Source of the DNA: Empedobacter stercoris
GTDB taxonomy: Bacteria; Bacteroidota; Bacteroidia; Flavobacteriales; Weeksellaceae
Reading direction: 5' to 3' (one strand)
DNA length: 64,000 nucleotides
Assembly: GCF_965137335.1 (NCBI RefSeq)
Contig: NZ_CBCRZD010000001.1
Numbering within the stretch: position 1 is the stretch's first letter; every line of letters starts with the position of its first letter. Positions 1-9,009 of the stretch are shown here, one piece after another. A program made the translations under genes and the position numbers. A model generated the notes under the pieces. That model was not told where the DNA came from. It did not search any database and saw nothing but the letters and a program-made list of their open reading frames with translations.

Positions 1-1042
1 TCCAATCTTCATGATTCAAATTATTCGGATTAAACTTTTCTATTAACTCAATTTTTTCAACTTTATTTTCAACAATTTTAGATTCTACTTTTGGTAATTC
101 AGCTTTATATTCAACATTAGTTGGTAAATCAATATAAGGTTCCATTTCTTGATATTTTTCATCCGAAATTATATAGCATTTTTTTATTTGCTCTTTGGTT
201 TTAAACTGACCACCCAAAATGGTTTTATATTTTAAAATTGAAATTGCTTGTTTTGACGAAAATCCTAACTTTTGCCAATCTTTTTCCGAATAATTATTTG
301 GATTAAATTTAATATACTGAATATTTTTTCCAATTTGTTTACTTGATAATTTTTCGTCTTCTTTTGATTTTTCAGGCAATAAAATATAAGCTTTCATTTC
401 TGCATATTTCTCATCATCAATCACAAAACATTTTCTAATTTGTTCTTTTGAAGTAAATTTTCCACCAATAATTTGTTTGTATTTCATAATTGTTTCAGCC
501 TGTTTTGGAGAAAAACCAAGCTTTTCCCAACCTTGTTGAGGCAAATCATTCGGGTTAAAATTCTTATAAACAACTTTAGTTTTTGAAAATGTATAATCAA
601 CAAAATTTGATTTAGATTGTGTAGGTAAAAGAATAAACGGAGATAGTTCCCTGTACTTTTCTTCATCAATCACATAACACTTTTCGATTTGCTCTTTTGA
701 GGTAAATTCTCCCCCAACTATTCCTTTGTATTTAATAATAACCTCAGCTTGACGTTCAGAAAACCCAAGACTCATCCAACCTTCCAAAGACAAATCATTT
801 GGATTAAAAGGTTTTAGCGAATCTTTTAATTTATTTACAGAAGTTGTATTAAAAGCATAATTCTTAGAAGATATTTGATATTTAGCCAACAATACTTTAT
901 CCGCTTCTGTTAATTCATAAGTTTCTTTTTGGACTGAAATATGCTGAAAAATTTCAAACAATAAAATCAATACAAATAACAAATACAACCCAAATCGCTG
1001 TGATTTATTTAAATAAAAAGTAGACTTTTTCAAATATTTCAT
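1..1042 (-). CDS. Membrane-anchored helix-hairpin-helix repeat protein (3' end outside window)
   Basis: The frame opens at ATG 1042 and stays open to the left edge, so at least 347 codons are present and the C-terminus is missing. After a short basic start, residues about 15-32 form a hydrophobic segment (GLYLLFVLILLFEIF), suggesting a signal anchor. Then at least four copies of a unit follow, roughly 250-270 bp apart, each opening with FNPN(D/N) and containing GW..LGFS..QA..I.KYK, a GG.F..KEQI.KC(Y/F)(V/I)I.(D/E)EKY.EM turn and an I.LP end. This is the ComEA-like helix-hairpin-helix fold, which usually binds DNA without sequence specificity. The repeats are spaced by charged linkers of unequal length. 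It lies downstream of the DUF2851 and PspC genes on the same strand, 136 bp after PspC. A role in DNA uptake or envelope-associated DNA binding is inference from the family. Confidence 0.8.
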   Translation of the reverse strand, partial: MKYLKKSTFYLNKSQRFGLYLLFVLILLFEIFQHISVQKETYELTEADKVLLAKYQISSKNYAFNTTSVNKLKDSLKPFNPNDLSLEGWMSLGFSERQAEVIIKYKGIVGGEFTSKEQIEKCYVIDEEKYRELSPFILLPTQSKSNFVDYTFSKTKVVYKNFNPNDLPQQGWEKLGFSPKQAETIMKYKQIIGGKFTSKEQIRKCFVIDDEKYAEMKAYILLPEKSKEDEKLSSKQIGKNIQYIKFNPNNYSEKDWQKLGFSSKQAISILKYKTILGGQFKTKEQIKKCYIISDEKYQEMEPYIDLPTNVEYKAELPKVESKIVENKVEKIELIEKFNPNNLNHEDW

Positions 1043-1178
1043 TTTAGTCAGAAAAGAGATGAAAAAAATTATATACCACACCCTTACATTATCATTAAAA
1101 ATGATATAACATTCAAATATTTAACAAGTTAAGAAGAAAAAAATAAATTATAGGTTTTAAATATTTGTAAATAACAAA

Positions 1179-1400
1179 TCACAAATCAAAGACTGATTTT
1201 CGTTTGATAATAAAACAATCTTTTACCCAAAAAAAGAACAACATCATAAAATAGCCAACAAACGCTAAACCAAAAGTCGCGAAAGCTAAATAGATAAAAA
1301 TAAATCGTAATTTAGCAACACGAACACCTATTTTATCTGCAAATCTCGAAATAACATTAAACCATTCTCTTTCTGCAAAATTTCTTATTTGATCTTTCAT
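1179..1400 (-). CDS. PspC domain protein
   Basis: A 73-residue protein of PspC-domain type: an amphipathic N-terminus (REWFNVISRFADKIGVRVAK) runs into a hydrophobic helix (LRFIFIYLAFATFGLAFVGYFMM) and a basic C-terminal tail. PspC family proteins sit in the inner membrane and are tied to envelope-stress responses, though small flavobacterial versions are uncharacterised. The ATG directly abuts the stop codon of the upstream DUF2851 gene with no bases between, so the two are almost certainly co-transcribed and perhaps translationally coupled. The size is normal for the short, single-domain version. Confidence 0.8.
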   Translation of the reverse strand: MKDQIRNFAEREWFNVISRFADKIGVRVAKLRFIFIYLAFATFGLAFVGYFMMLFFFWVKDCFIIKRKSVFDL

Positions 1401-2672
1401 TTAATGTAAAATTTGTTGTCCGATAGCGCAATTTAAACATTTTTTCTCGGAGCAATATCTTTTTTTGAGTTGAATTAATTGTTGTGAATCTTTCGCGGTT
1501 TTATTTTCGAAGCCAATGCGTTCAAATTCATTCAAAATCGAATTATTTTCGGGATCCATTTCATTTAACAAATCAAGGTAAAAATCAATTTCAACTTCAT
1601 CTTTTTGTCGCTCGAATGCATATCGTATTGGGATAATTGTATTAATCAACAAATTATTTATTTTGTCTTTTGAAAGATTTTTGAGTTGAAATTTAGATTC
1701 GTTTTTAAATGTATAATGTGTGTTCCAAAAAGAATTCAATTCTTGTTTGTCAAAAATTTTATAAAATTCTTTTAAATTTTTAGGTTGAATTATTACTGAA
1801 AATAAACTTAAATATTGCGTATAAATTGCGCCTAATTGCGCCAATCGAATAGTAGGAAAGCCTATTGGTCGCATTTTAGAAAAACGAAATAAACTATTTT
1901 CAATTGCTTGGATTTGATATTTATTTTTCAGAAAATTATATTCTTTTTTTAATTGATTAAAATATGCATTTTCATAATCTTCTTCCAAAAAACCTGCTTG
2001 TCCAAAAAATAAAGCCTCTACTTTTAACGCATCAAATTGTATCTTTTGCAACACGTTAAATGGAAAAGAATTTGACCACAATTCAAACGTTTCTACATTC
2101 ACTTTTAAACCAAAATTTTTAGCTAAACTTTTGAACAATGTTTCTTCCCAATTCGAATTATTTTGTTCTAAAATTTGTAAAATATGTGTTGTTTTCTCTT
2201 CGAATCGTTCGATTAAAATTCGTTCAAACCAAAAATCAAATTGTTTAAAATCAAGTGTACTTAAAAATTCTTCGCAATAAATTTTATCCAATTTAGAATG
2301 AATAATATTTTGATAATTAAAAACAATTTCAGGTTTTACAAAATCTTGTAAAATCAAGGTTTGTACATTTCGTTGGCGTAAAATATCCACTTCACAATCA
2401 TGGTTCCAAACCACATGTAAAATCACATTTTGGTACGCTAAATCATCTGAATGTTGGTGCGTCAGCCAATCCGACGAATTTACATGCATTTCTACACTAC
2501 CAATCCATACTTTATCACCAATAATAATTTCTGCTTCCAAAAAATCTGGTCCTGCATGATGATTCAGTTTTCCAACCTTGATAATTTCAATAAAATCACC
2601 ATGAAAAGTTTGCAAATTTTGATATAAAAATTGCTTCGAATTCCAAATATAATGTAGAAAAACCTCTTTCAT
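1401..2672 (-). CDS. DUF2851 family protein
   Basis: A 423-residue protein that I recognise as DUF2851, a family nearly confined to Bacteroidota and of unknown function. Visible family traits are the N-terminal stretch with HHAGPDFLEAEI, the VGSVEMH-like GSVEMHVNSSDW segment, the N-rich VVWNHD turn and a cysteine-bearing end (CSEKKCLNCAIGQQ). There is no signal peptide or membrane span, so a cytoplasmic protein is likely. The C-terminal cysteine trio could bind a metal; that is inference. First gene of a run with PspC and the HhH protein; this order is one I associate with flavobacterial chromosomes. Confidence 0.85.
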   Translation of the reverse strand: MKEVFLHYIWNSKQFLYQNLQTFHGDFIEIIKVGKLNHHAGPDFLEAEIIIGDKVWIGSVEMHVNSSDWLTHQHSDDLAYQNVILHVVWNHDCEVDILRQRNVQTLILQDFVKPEIVFNYQNIIHSKLDKIYCEEFLSTLDFKQFDFWFERILIERFEEKTTHILQILEQNNSNWEETLFKSLAKNFGLKVNVETFELWSNSFPFNVLQKIQFDALKVEALFFGQAGFLEEDYENAYFNQLKKEYNFLKNKYQIQAIENSLFRFSKMRPIGFPTIRLAQLGAIYTQYLSLFSVIIQPKNLKEFYKIFDKQELNSFWNTHYTFKNESKFQLKNLSKDKINNLLINTIIPIRYAFERQKDEVEIDFYLDLLNEMDPENNSILNEFERIGFENKTAKDSQQLIQLKKRYCSEKKCLNCAIGQQILH

Positions 2673-2785
2673 AGGAAAAAGATAAACAGTTTTTTACAAA
2701 ATTTAATTATAATAAACATTTAAAAATTAAATGTTTACAAATGAATATAAATTATCTTAGTAACTTATTACTTTTATTACTATTT

Positions 2786-4093
2786 ATGAAAAACTTTATA
2801 CTTTCATCTGTTACAGCTTATTTCTTCTTTTCCTTTTCTGTAAATGCTCAAAAATTTTTCACATCAGATGTCGATAATTTTTGGATAGCATATGATAAAA
2901 TAGCTCAAACTAAAGATTCTGTATTGCAATATAAATATTTGAATGATGGGTATTTATCAAAAGGTACAGAAGGTTTAAAATTAATTAGAGAAACAAGAAA
3001 TTATACCAAAAAAGATTATATCAATGCAATTAATTCTTATCCTAAATTCTGGAATTAGGTTCGAAAAAACACATTAAAATCTAAAAATATATCAAAAGAT
3101 TTGAATAAAGGAATTAAAAAACTTCGATTGATTTACCCTGAATTGAAACCCGCTAATATTTACTTTACAATTGGAGCATTACGTACAAATGGGACAATAA
3201 AAGATAAAAGTGTTTTGATTGGAAGCGAGTTAGCCATGACGGATAAAAATACAGTTACAGACGAATTTCCTAAAAACCTACGCAATGCAAGACGTGTATA
3301 TTTTGATAGCGAGCCTATTAATGATTTGGTATTATTAAATGTACATGAATATGTTCATACACAACAAAAGCCATTTGTAGACAATCTTCTTTCTTATGTT
3401 ATTTACGAAGGTATTGCAGAATTTGTTTCTACAAAAGCAATGAATGTACCGTCCGCAGCTCCCGCTATTGCCTATGGTAAAAATAATAATGAAAAAGTAA
3501 GAGCGCGATTCGAACAGGAAATGTTTTATATGAATAACTTATATAAATGGCTTTGGGGAGATTCTCCAAACGAGTTTGGCGTGAGAGATTTGGGATATTA
3601 TATAGGTTATCAGATAGCTGAAAATTATTACAATCAAGCTGAAAATAAAAAATATGCAATAAAAGAATTAATCGAATTAGATTATGCAAACAATACTGTT
3701 ATTGAAGATTATGTCACTAAATCAAATTATTTTTCTAAATCTTTAGAAGAACTTCAAAAAGATTTTGAAAGCAAAAGACCTACTGTTCTTGGAATAAAAC
3801 AGTTTAACAATTACAGTAAAAATGTTGATCCCAAAACAAAAGAAATCACAATCAATTTTTCTGAACCTTTAAATGGATTTAATACTGGAGTAGATTATGG
3901 TGAATTAGGCGAAGTCGCATTTCCTAAAAGTGATTTCAAGAAAAGATATTGGTCAAATGATAACAAAAGTTGGACAATTCAAGTAGAGTTAGAACCTAAT
4001 AAAAAATATCAAATCCTAATTTCGAGTAATTTTAGAAATATGAATAATTATCCTCTAAAAAACTATCTGATAGAATTTGAAACTTCTAATTAG
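2786..4093 (+). pseudogene. Secreted gluzincin-like metallopeptidase, interrupted by an in-frame TAG
   Basis: The reading frame runs from ATG 2786 (signal peptide MKNFILSS... cut after VNA) to 4093, with a single TAG at 3056-3058 and no frame change; an upstream ATG at 2741 is in frame but would bury the signal peptide. After the stop the frame continues for 345 codons without damage. The second part carries HEYVH (about residue 187 of the joined frame) followed by YEGIAEF, fitting the HExxH...E zinc ligands of gluzincins, and ends with an SbsA-like Ig domain (INFSEPL...NKKYQILIS). As read, the product is a roughly 90-residue fragment without catalytic site. Either a young nonsense mutation or a sequencing error; the intact remainder argues for recent loss. 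Promoter not obvious; a 9-bp hairpin lies at 2714-2736. Confidence 0.75.
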
Positions 4094-4105
4094 GTTTGAA
4101 TAAGT

Positions 4106-4144
4106 AAAATCCTTGTCAAGATTTAAAGCTTTGACAAGGATTTT
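4106..4144. terminator. Bidirectional hairpin terminator
   Basis: A perfect 14-bp stem (AAAATCCTTGTCAA with its complement ending in ATTTT) and an 11-base loop lies between the converging metallopeptidase pseudogene and uvrA. The A/T flanks give a T-run in either direction. Confidence 0.85.
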
Positions 4145-4165
4145 ATATTCCAAATTATATTTTTA

Positions 4166-6991
4166 TTATTTCAATTCGTTTTTCAAGAATTTTCCTGTTA
4201 CGCTTTTCGGATTATTCGCAATTTCTTCTGGTGTTCCTTCGGCAACAATTTTACCACCTTTTCCACCACCATCAGGACCAATATCTATGACATAATCGGC
4301 TAATTTTATAACATCTAAATTATGTTCGATAATGATTACTGTATTTCCAAATTCTACAATTTTATTGATGACTTTCATCAATACATTTACATCTTCAAAA
4401 TGTAAACCTGTTGTTGGTTCATCTAAAATATAAATTGTTTTTCCGGTTTGTTTTTTTGCTAATTCTGTCGCCAATTTTACACGTTGTGCTTCTCCTCCAC
4501 TCAAGGTTGTCGATTGTTGTCCAAGTGTGATATACCCCAAACCAACATCTTGCAACATTTTGACATAACGATAAATTTTCGGAATAGCTTCAAAGAATTC
4601 TACGGCTTCATTTACAGTCATCTCCAACACATCCGAAATCGATTTTCCTTTGTAACGTATCTCTAAGGTTTCTCTATTAAAACGTTTACCATTACATGTT
4701 TCACACTCGACATGAATATCAGGTAAAAAGTTCATTTCTATCACACGCAAACCTGCACCTTGGCACGTTTCGCAACGACCTCCTTTTACATTAAATGAAA
4801 AACGTCCAGGTTTATACCCTCTAATTTTTGCTTCTGGTAAATTGGTGAACAACGAACGAATATCAGAAAAAATACCTGTGTAGGTTGCAGGATTAGAACG
4901 AGGTGTACGTCCAATAGGCGATTGATCTACTTCGATTACTTTATCCAAATGTTCTAAACCTTCAATTTTTTTATAAGGCATCGGATCTTTTTCTGCACGG
5001 AAAAAATGATGATTCAAAATTCGATATAACGTTTCATTAATCAACGTTGATTTTCCACTTCCCGAAACTCCCGAAACCACAACCAATTCACCTAACGGAA
5101 TAGTAAGATTTACTTTTTTTAGATTATTTCCTGAAGCTCCAAAAAGTTTTAATTCGTTTCCATTTCCTTTTCGTCGTTCCTTCGGAACTTCTATTTGCAA
5201 CTGATTATTTAAATATTTTGAAGTCAATGTATTTGATTTCAACATTTGTTCAGGCTCTCCTTCCCAAACAATTTGTCCTCCATTTTTTCCTGCTTTTGGA
5301 CCTACATCAATCACATAGTCAGCTTCTAAAATCATGTCTTTATCATGTTCTACAACCAAAACAGAATTTCCGATATCACGTAATTTTTTCAACGATTCAA
5401 TCAAACGAACATTATCGCGTTGATGCAAACCAATACTTGGTTCGTCTAAAATATACAAAACATTGACCAATTGAGAACCGATTTGAGTTGCTAAACGAAT
5501 TCGTTGCGCTTCTCCTCCAGAAAGTGTTTTCGACGAACGATTCAAACTCAAATAATCCAATCCGACATCTAATAAAAAGGATAATCGTGTATAAATTTCT
5601 TTCAGAATTTCATGTGCAATTTGTTGTTGATTAGTCGTCATTGAAACTGGTGCTTCTTCAATCCATTTCTGTAAAGATTTAAGATCCATTTCGGCAACTT
5701 CACCAATGTTTTTATCGTCGATACGAAAGAAAAGTGATTCTTTCTTTAAGCGTTTACCTTCGCAAGTTGGACAAATTACTTTTTTTCCAAACTTTTTACT
5801 AATCGAGTTTGAAGAAGGATTGGTTTTATCTTCCATAATTTCAGAAAGAAATTCGTTTAATCCTTCAAAATCTATTTTATATGTTTTTTTGACTGATGCA
5901 AATTTCAAATCAACGTTCAAGGTTTCTTTCAAACCATTCATCACATCGTCAATTAATTCTTTTGGCAATTTTTTGAAAGCAGTCTTTTGATCTACATTAT
6001 ATTTAACAAAAATAGCCTCTAATTGTTTTTCGATTCGAGAAGAAGTTTTTAAGGCTTCAAATAATTCTTCTAAATTATCAAACAACGATTTCTCTTTATC
6101 TTGAAATAATTTTTCGTGATTCACTACTTTCAATTCGCCTAAACCAGTACAAGTTGGACAAGCTCCTTTTGGTGAATTAAACGAAAAAGTATTGGGTTCG
6201 GGTAGTGCATATGAAACACCTGTTGTAGCACACATTAATGAACGAGAAAAGAATCGAAATTCGTTTGTTTCGTAATCCAAAACCATTGTAATTCCGTTTC
6301 CTTGTTGCATTGCATGATCGATACTTGAGCGTAAACGTTGATCATTCACTTTCTCATTCAAAATCATTTTGTCAACCAACAACTCGATATCATGTGTTTT
6401 GTAACGATCTAACATCATTCCTGGCGCAATATCTTGTAACGTACCATCAATGCGCATTTCGAGAAAACCTTTTTTAGAATAAGTCACAAAAACTTCACGG
6501 TAATGACCTTTACGAGAACGAACAATTGGTGCCAGAATAGCTATTTTTTTTCCTTCATATTGCGCACGAATCAGTTCAATAATTTGATCATCTGTGTATG
6601 CCACCATTTTTTCATTCGTTTCAACAGAATAAGCTGTGGACGCTCTTGCATATAATAAACGAAGAAAATCATAAATTTCTGTAATTGTTCCTACTGTAGA
6701 ACGCGGATTCTTATTGGTTGTTTTTTGCTCAATTGCAATAACAGGAGACAATCCATCAATTTTATCAACATCTGGACGTTCCAATCCTCCTAAAAATTGA
6801 CGTGCATAAGCCGAAAATGTTTCAATATAACGACGTTGACCTTCTGCATAAATCGTATCAAAAGCAAGCGAAGATTTCCCACTTCCACTTAATCCTGTGA
6901 TCACCACAAGCTCGTTGCGAGGAATCTTAACATCAATATTTTTTAGATTATGTTCACGAGCTCCGTAAACTTCAATAAAATCTTTGTCCAT
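4166..6991 (-). CDS. uvrA: Excinuclease ABC subunit A
   Basis: UvrA, the damage-recognising ABC ATPase of nucleotide excision repair, which loads UvrB. 941 residues from ATG 6991, a normal length. It shows Walker A GLSGSGKS at about 33-40 and a second GVSGSGKS in the C-terminal half, two ABC signatures (LSGGEAQRIRLA and LSGGEAQRVKLA), two Walker B segments (VLYILDEPS, TIYILDEPT), and CxxC pairs CPTC/CPTC and CETC/CETC of the zinc modules. An in-frame ATG at 7030 would add 13 residues, but that stretch overlaps the preceding terminator and the -7 box, so 6991 is the start. No uvrB neighbour; the gene stands alone between two hairpins. Confidence 0.97.
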   Translation of the reverse strand: MDKDFIEVYGAREHNLKNIDVKIPRNELVVITGLSGSGKSSLAFDTIYAEGQRRYIETFSAYARQFLGGLERPDVDKIDGLSPVIAIEQKTTNKNPRSTVGTITEIYDFLRLLYARASTAYSVETNEKMVAYTDDQIIELIRAQYEGKKIAILAPIVRSRKGHYREVFVTYSKKGFLEMRIDGTLQDIAPGMMLDRYKTHDIELLVDKMILNEKVNDQRLRSSIDHAMQQGNGITMVLDYETNEFRFFSRSLMCATTGVSYALPEPNTFSFNSPKGACPTCTGLGELKVVNHEKLFQDKEKSLFDNLEELFEALKTSSRIEKQLEAIFVKYNVDQKTAFKKLPKELIDDVMNGLKETLNVDLKFASVKKTYKIDFEGLNEFLSEIMEDKTNPSSNSISKKFGKKVICPTCEGKRLKKESLFFRIDDKNIGEVAEMDLKSLQKWIEEAPVSMTTNQQQIAHEILKEIYTRLSFLLDVGLDYLSLNRSSKTLSGGEAQRIRLATQIGSQLVNVLYILDEPSIGLHQRDNVRLIESLKKLRDIGNSVLVVEHDKDMILEADYVIDVGPKAGKNGGQIVWEGEPEQMLKSNTLTSKYLNNQLQIEVPKERRKGNGNELKLFGASGNNLKKVNLTIPLGELVVVSGVSGSGKSTLINETLYRILNHHFFRAEKDPMPYKKIEGLEHLDKVIEVDQSPIGRTPRSNPATYTGIFSDIRSLFTNLPEAKIRGYKPGRFSFNVKGGRCETCQGAGLRVIEMNFLPDIHVECETCNGKRFNRETLEIRYKGKSISDVLEMTVNEAVEFFEAIPKIYRYVKMLQDVGLGYITLGQQSTTLSGGEAQRVKLATELAKKQTGKTIYILDEPTTGLHFEDVNVLMKVINKIVEFGNTVIIIEHNLDVIKLADYVIDIGPDGGGKGGKIVAEGTPEEIANNPKSVTGKFLKNELK

Positions 6992-7009
6992 GTTTATTTG
7001 TAAGATTTG

Positions 7010-7017
7010 CAAAAGTA
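7010..7017 (-). promoter_or_regulatory. -7 promoter box of uvrA
   Basis: On the minus strand the box reads TACTTTTG, a full match to the Bacteroidota -7 consensus TAnnTTTG, 18 bases before the uvrA ATG. No clear -33 TTTG was found. Confidence 0.5.
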
Positions 7018-7042
7018 CAAAAAAAGCCACATTTCTGTGGCT
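7018..7042 (-). terminator. Terminator of the SRPBCC/GyrI gene
   Basis: On the minus strand AGCCACA-GAAA-TGTGGCT is followed by seven T. It ends the transcript from the gene at 7080-8114 just before the uvrA promoter. Confidence 0.85.
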
Positions 7043-7079
7043 TAGTCTATTTTAAAAATTGTTAATTCTTTCTAATTTA

Positions 7080-8114
7080 TTATTTTACAATCGGAATATA
7101 AATACGTGAAACAAGTTTTAAGCTATCTGTTTCTTTTGGATCATTCAACATCACTTCTAATTGTCGTTTTCCTAATTCTATTTTTTTCGATTGTGCGTAA
7201 TTTTTCATTTTCGTAATTGTTTGATGACGTTTAGAACGTGGTCCTATATGCAAGGTTAATAAATAATTACCTTCAGGCACAGCTACTTTTTGCATTCCTT
7301 TTTGCAAAGGTAAGTCCTCTATTAATTGAATTCCTGAGAAAAAAGTAACCTGAGCTTTTTCTTTATTAAAATCAGTAAAATAGATATAAGGAAAACCTAA
7401 ATCGAAATCGTACCCCCCTTCTTCCTTGTTGATTAAAGCTTTATAAATGGTTTCGAAAGATTCATCTACTTTTTCCATAATCACTTTATCAGAAAGTTTA
7501 GCTTGTTTTTTAATCGCTAATAAATTCGTTCTTCCTAAAGCTGTGATACGGAATTCACCATAATTTAGTCTTCCTTCTTTTTTATCATTATCTAAACGTA
7601 TTTTAACTTGTTCGTTTAAATTATCTAATGATTCTTGAAACTTGGATTCTGGATTTTTGAAATAAGCGAAATAACGGTAAAAATAGGGAATCTCTTGGCT
7701 CAAATAATTTAGTTTAGCGATTGTTTTACCACTTTCATTTTGATCAAATTTCACATTCAAACTATCTAATTTTTCCCAACCATCATATTTTATTGTGTAA
7801 TTCACGAAACGATTCACTGCAAAATTATCAATCGTTATTTTTCCCGAAGCAATTGCTGCATCATCAGAATCCCACGTAACCGAAATTTCATCATCATCTT
7901 GTGTATTCGTAAACTTTTTGATAGTCAATGAATCAGCTGCCGTAAATTTTTCCCATTTAGAAAACTGTCGAAGATTATAAAATTCATCATAAACCAATCC
8001 CACAGGCGCATCAAACTCATACTCGATTTCTTCATCAAACCGATCTGGCAATACGATAGGCAACAAAGCTATAATCGCAATAAGAATTACTAAAAGAAGA
8101 TTTATTTGTTTCAT
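7080..8114 (-). CDS. Membrane-anchored SRPBCC plus GyrI-like domain protein
   Basis: 344 residues. An N-terminal hydrophobic helix (INLLLVILIAIIALLPIVL, residues 4-22) anchors the protein. Residues about 30-170 resemble a SRPBCC/polyketide-cyclase ligand-binding domain (FDAPVGLVYDEFYNLRQFSKW opening; second half with YRYFAYFKNPESKFQESLDNL). Residues about 190-344 resemble a GyrI-like effector-binding domain (FETIYKALINKEEG ... PYIYF.DF ... VPEGNYLLTLHIGP). Both folds bind small hydrophobic molecules; no DNA-binding domain is present, so this is not an AraC-type regulator. Function unknown; a periplasmic or membrane-face ligand sensor is inference. Single-gene unit ending at the hairpin at 7018-7042. 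Confidence 0.7.
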   Translation of the reverse strand: MKQINLLLVILIAIIALLPIVLPDRFDEEIEYEFDAPVGLVYDEFYNLRQFSKWEKFTAADSLTIKKFTNTQDDDEISVTWDSDDAAIASGKITIDNFAVNRFVNYTIKYDGWEKLDSLNVKFDQNESGKTIAKLNYLSQEIPYFYRYFAYFKNPESKFQESLDNLNEQVKIRLDNDKKEGRLNYGEFRITALGRTNLLAIKKQAKLSDKVIMEKVDESFETIYKALINKEEGGYDFDLGFPYIYFTDFNKEKAQVTFFSGIQLIEDLPLQKGMQKVAVPEGNYLLTLHIGPRSKRHQTITKMKNYAQSKKIELGKRQLEVMLNDPKETDSLKLVSRIYIPIVK

Positions 8115-8190
8115 TTATAAAATTAAAGTACAAAAATAGAAATACTTTACCGCACTCATAATATTAATCTAAATTAATGTTTTAAAATAC

Positions 8191-8198
8191 TATATTTG
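8191..8198 (+). promoter_or_regulatory. -7 promoter box of the DUF937 gene
   Basis: TATATTTG fully matches the Bacteroidota -7 consensus TAnnTTTG and lies 19 bases before the ATG at 8218. Confidence 0.5.
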
Positions 8199-8217
8199 AT
8201 TAAATGAATTTAAACTT

Positions 8218-8808
8218 ATGGACTTTACAAATTTAATTCAAGGAGCTATTGGTCAACAAGTTGTTGAATCTGCTGCGAAACAATTAAGTATTAATGAATC
8301 TCAAGCACAAAGTGCTGTTGCTGCGGCTGTACCTTTTTTATTATCAGCTTTAAATAAAAATGCACAAACTGGTGGCGCAGAAGGAATTTCGAATGCGTTA
8401 AAGCAACACGATGGTAGTATTTTAGATAATCTTTCTGGATTTTTAGGACAAGGAGGAAATCAACATGATGGTTTGGGAATTTTGAATCATGTTTTAGGTA
8501 ATAAACAACAAAATGTAGCGTCTGCAATTTCTCAACAATCTGGTATAAGTGTAGGACAAGTAACACAAATATTAGCTTTGGTAGCACCAATTGTAATGGG
8601 ATATTTAGGAAAACAAAAGCAATCAGAAGGTTTAGATTCTAACGGAATTGCTGGATTATTAGGCGGTTTAGTTTAAGGAACTTCCACACAATCAAATCAA
8701 GGAGGTGTAAACTTAGGAGGTTTTGAAAAGTTATTAGATCAAGATGGAGATGGACAATCAGGACTTGGAGATGCGATGGGATTTTTAGGCGGATTCTTCA
8801 AAAAATAA
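8218..8808 (+). pseudogene. DUF937 family protein gene with premature in-frame TAA
   Basis: Residues 1-152 (8218-8676) are a DUF937-like, Ala/Gln/Gly-rich helical protein (MDFTNLIQGAIGQQVVES; VAPIVMGYLGKQKQ; ending in GLLGGLV). A TAA at 8674-8676 stops translation, but the same frame continues 43 more codons to TAA 8806-8808, giving the usual tail of the family: a glycine-rich linker, a D-x-D-G-D-G calcium-loop-like motif (LLDQDGDGQSGLGD) and FFKK at the end. So the natural gene is about 195 residues and this copy is shortened at the C-terminus. The shortened product keeps the whole N-terminal repeat domain and could still act. No frameshift is involved. Function of DUF937 proteins is unknown. 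Confidence 0.75.
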
Positions 8809-8846
8809 TTCGATGTCTTAAATTGAATAAAAATATAAAATTTATC

Positions 8847-8873
8847 AAGCAGGAAAATTTTCTGCTTTTTTTG
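8847..8873 (+). terminator. Terminator after the DUF937 gene
   Basis: AAGCAG and CTGCTT pair around a GAAAATTTT core and are followed by a run of T, 38 bases after the distal stop codon at 8808. Its distance from the downstream stop supports the longer ancestral gene. Confidence 0.75.
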
Positions 8874-9009
8874 TTTCTAAAATTATCAAATTAAAAAATC
8901 TAACCTAACTAAATTACTGATTTAATAATATATGAAACTTTTTATTATTTAAAGAATTAAAAAAACACACCTTCCTTGTATTTTTATAAAAAATTAAGCA
9001 CAAAAAATC

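Noticed and set aside
4113..4295. Small plus-strand gene after the metallopeptidase
   Set aside because: It starts in the terminator and overlaps the end of uvrA on the other strand.
6992..7030. Longer UvrA start with 13 extra residues
   Set aside because: The extension overlaps the -7 box and the terminator of the preceding gene, and UvrA homologues begin at the MDKDFIEVYG region.
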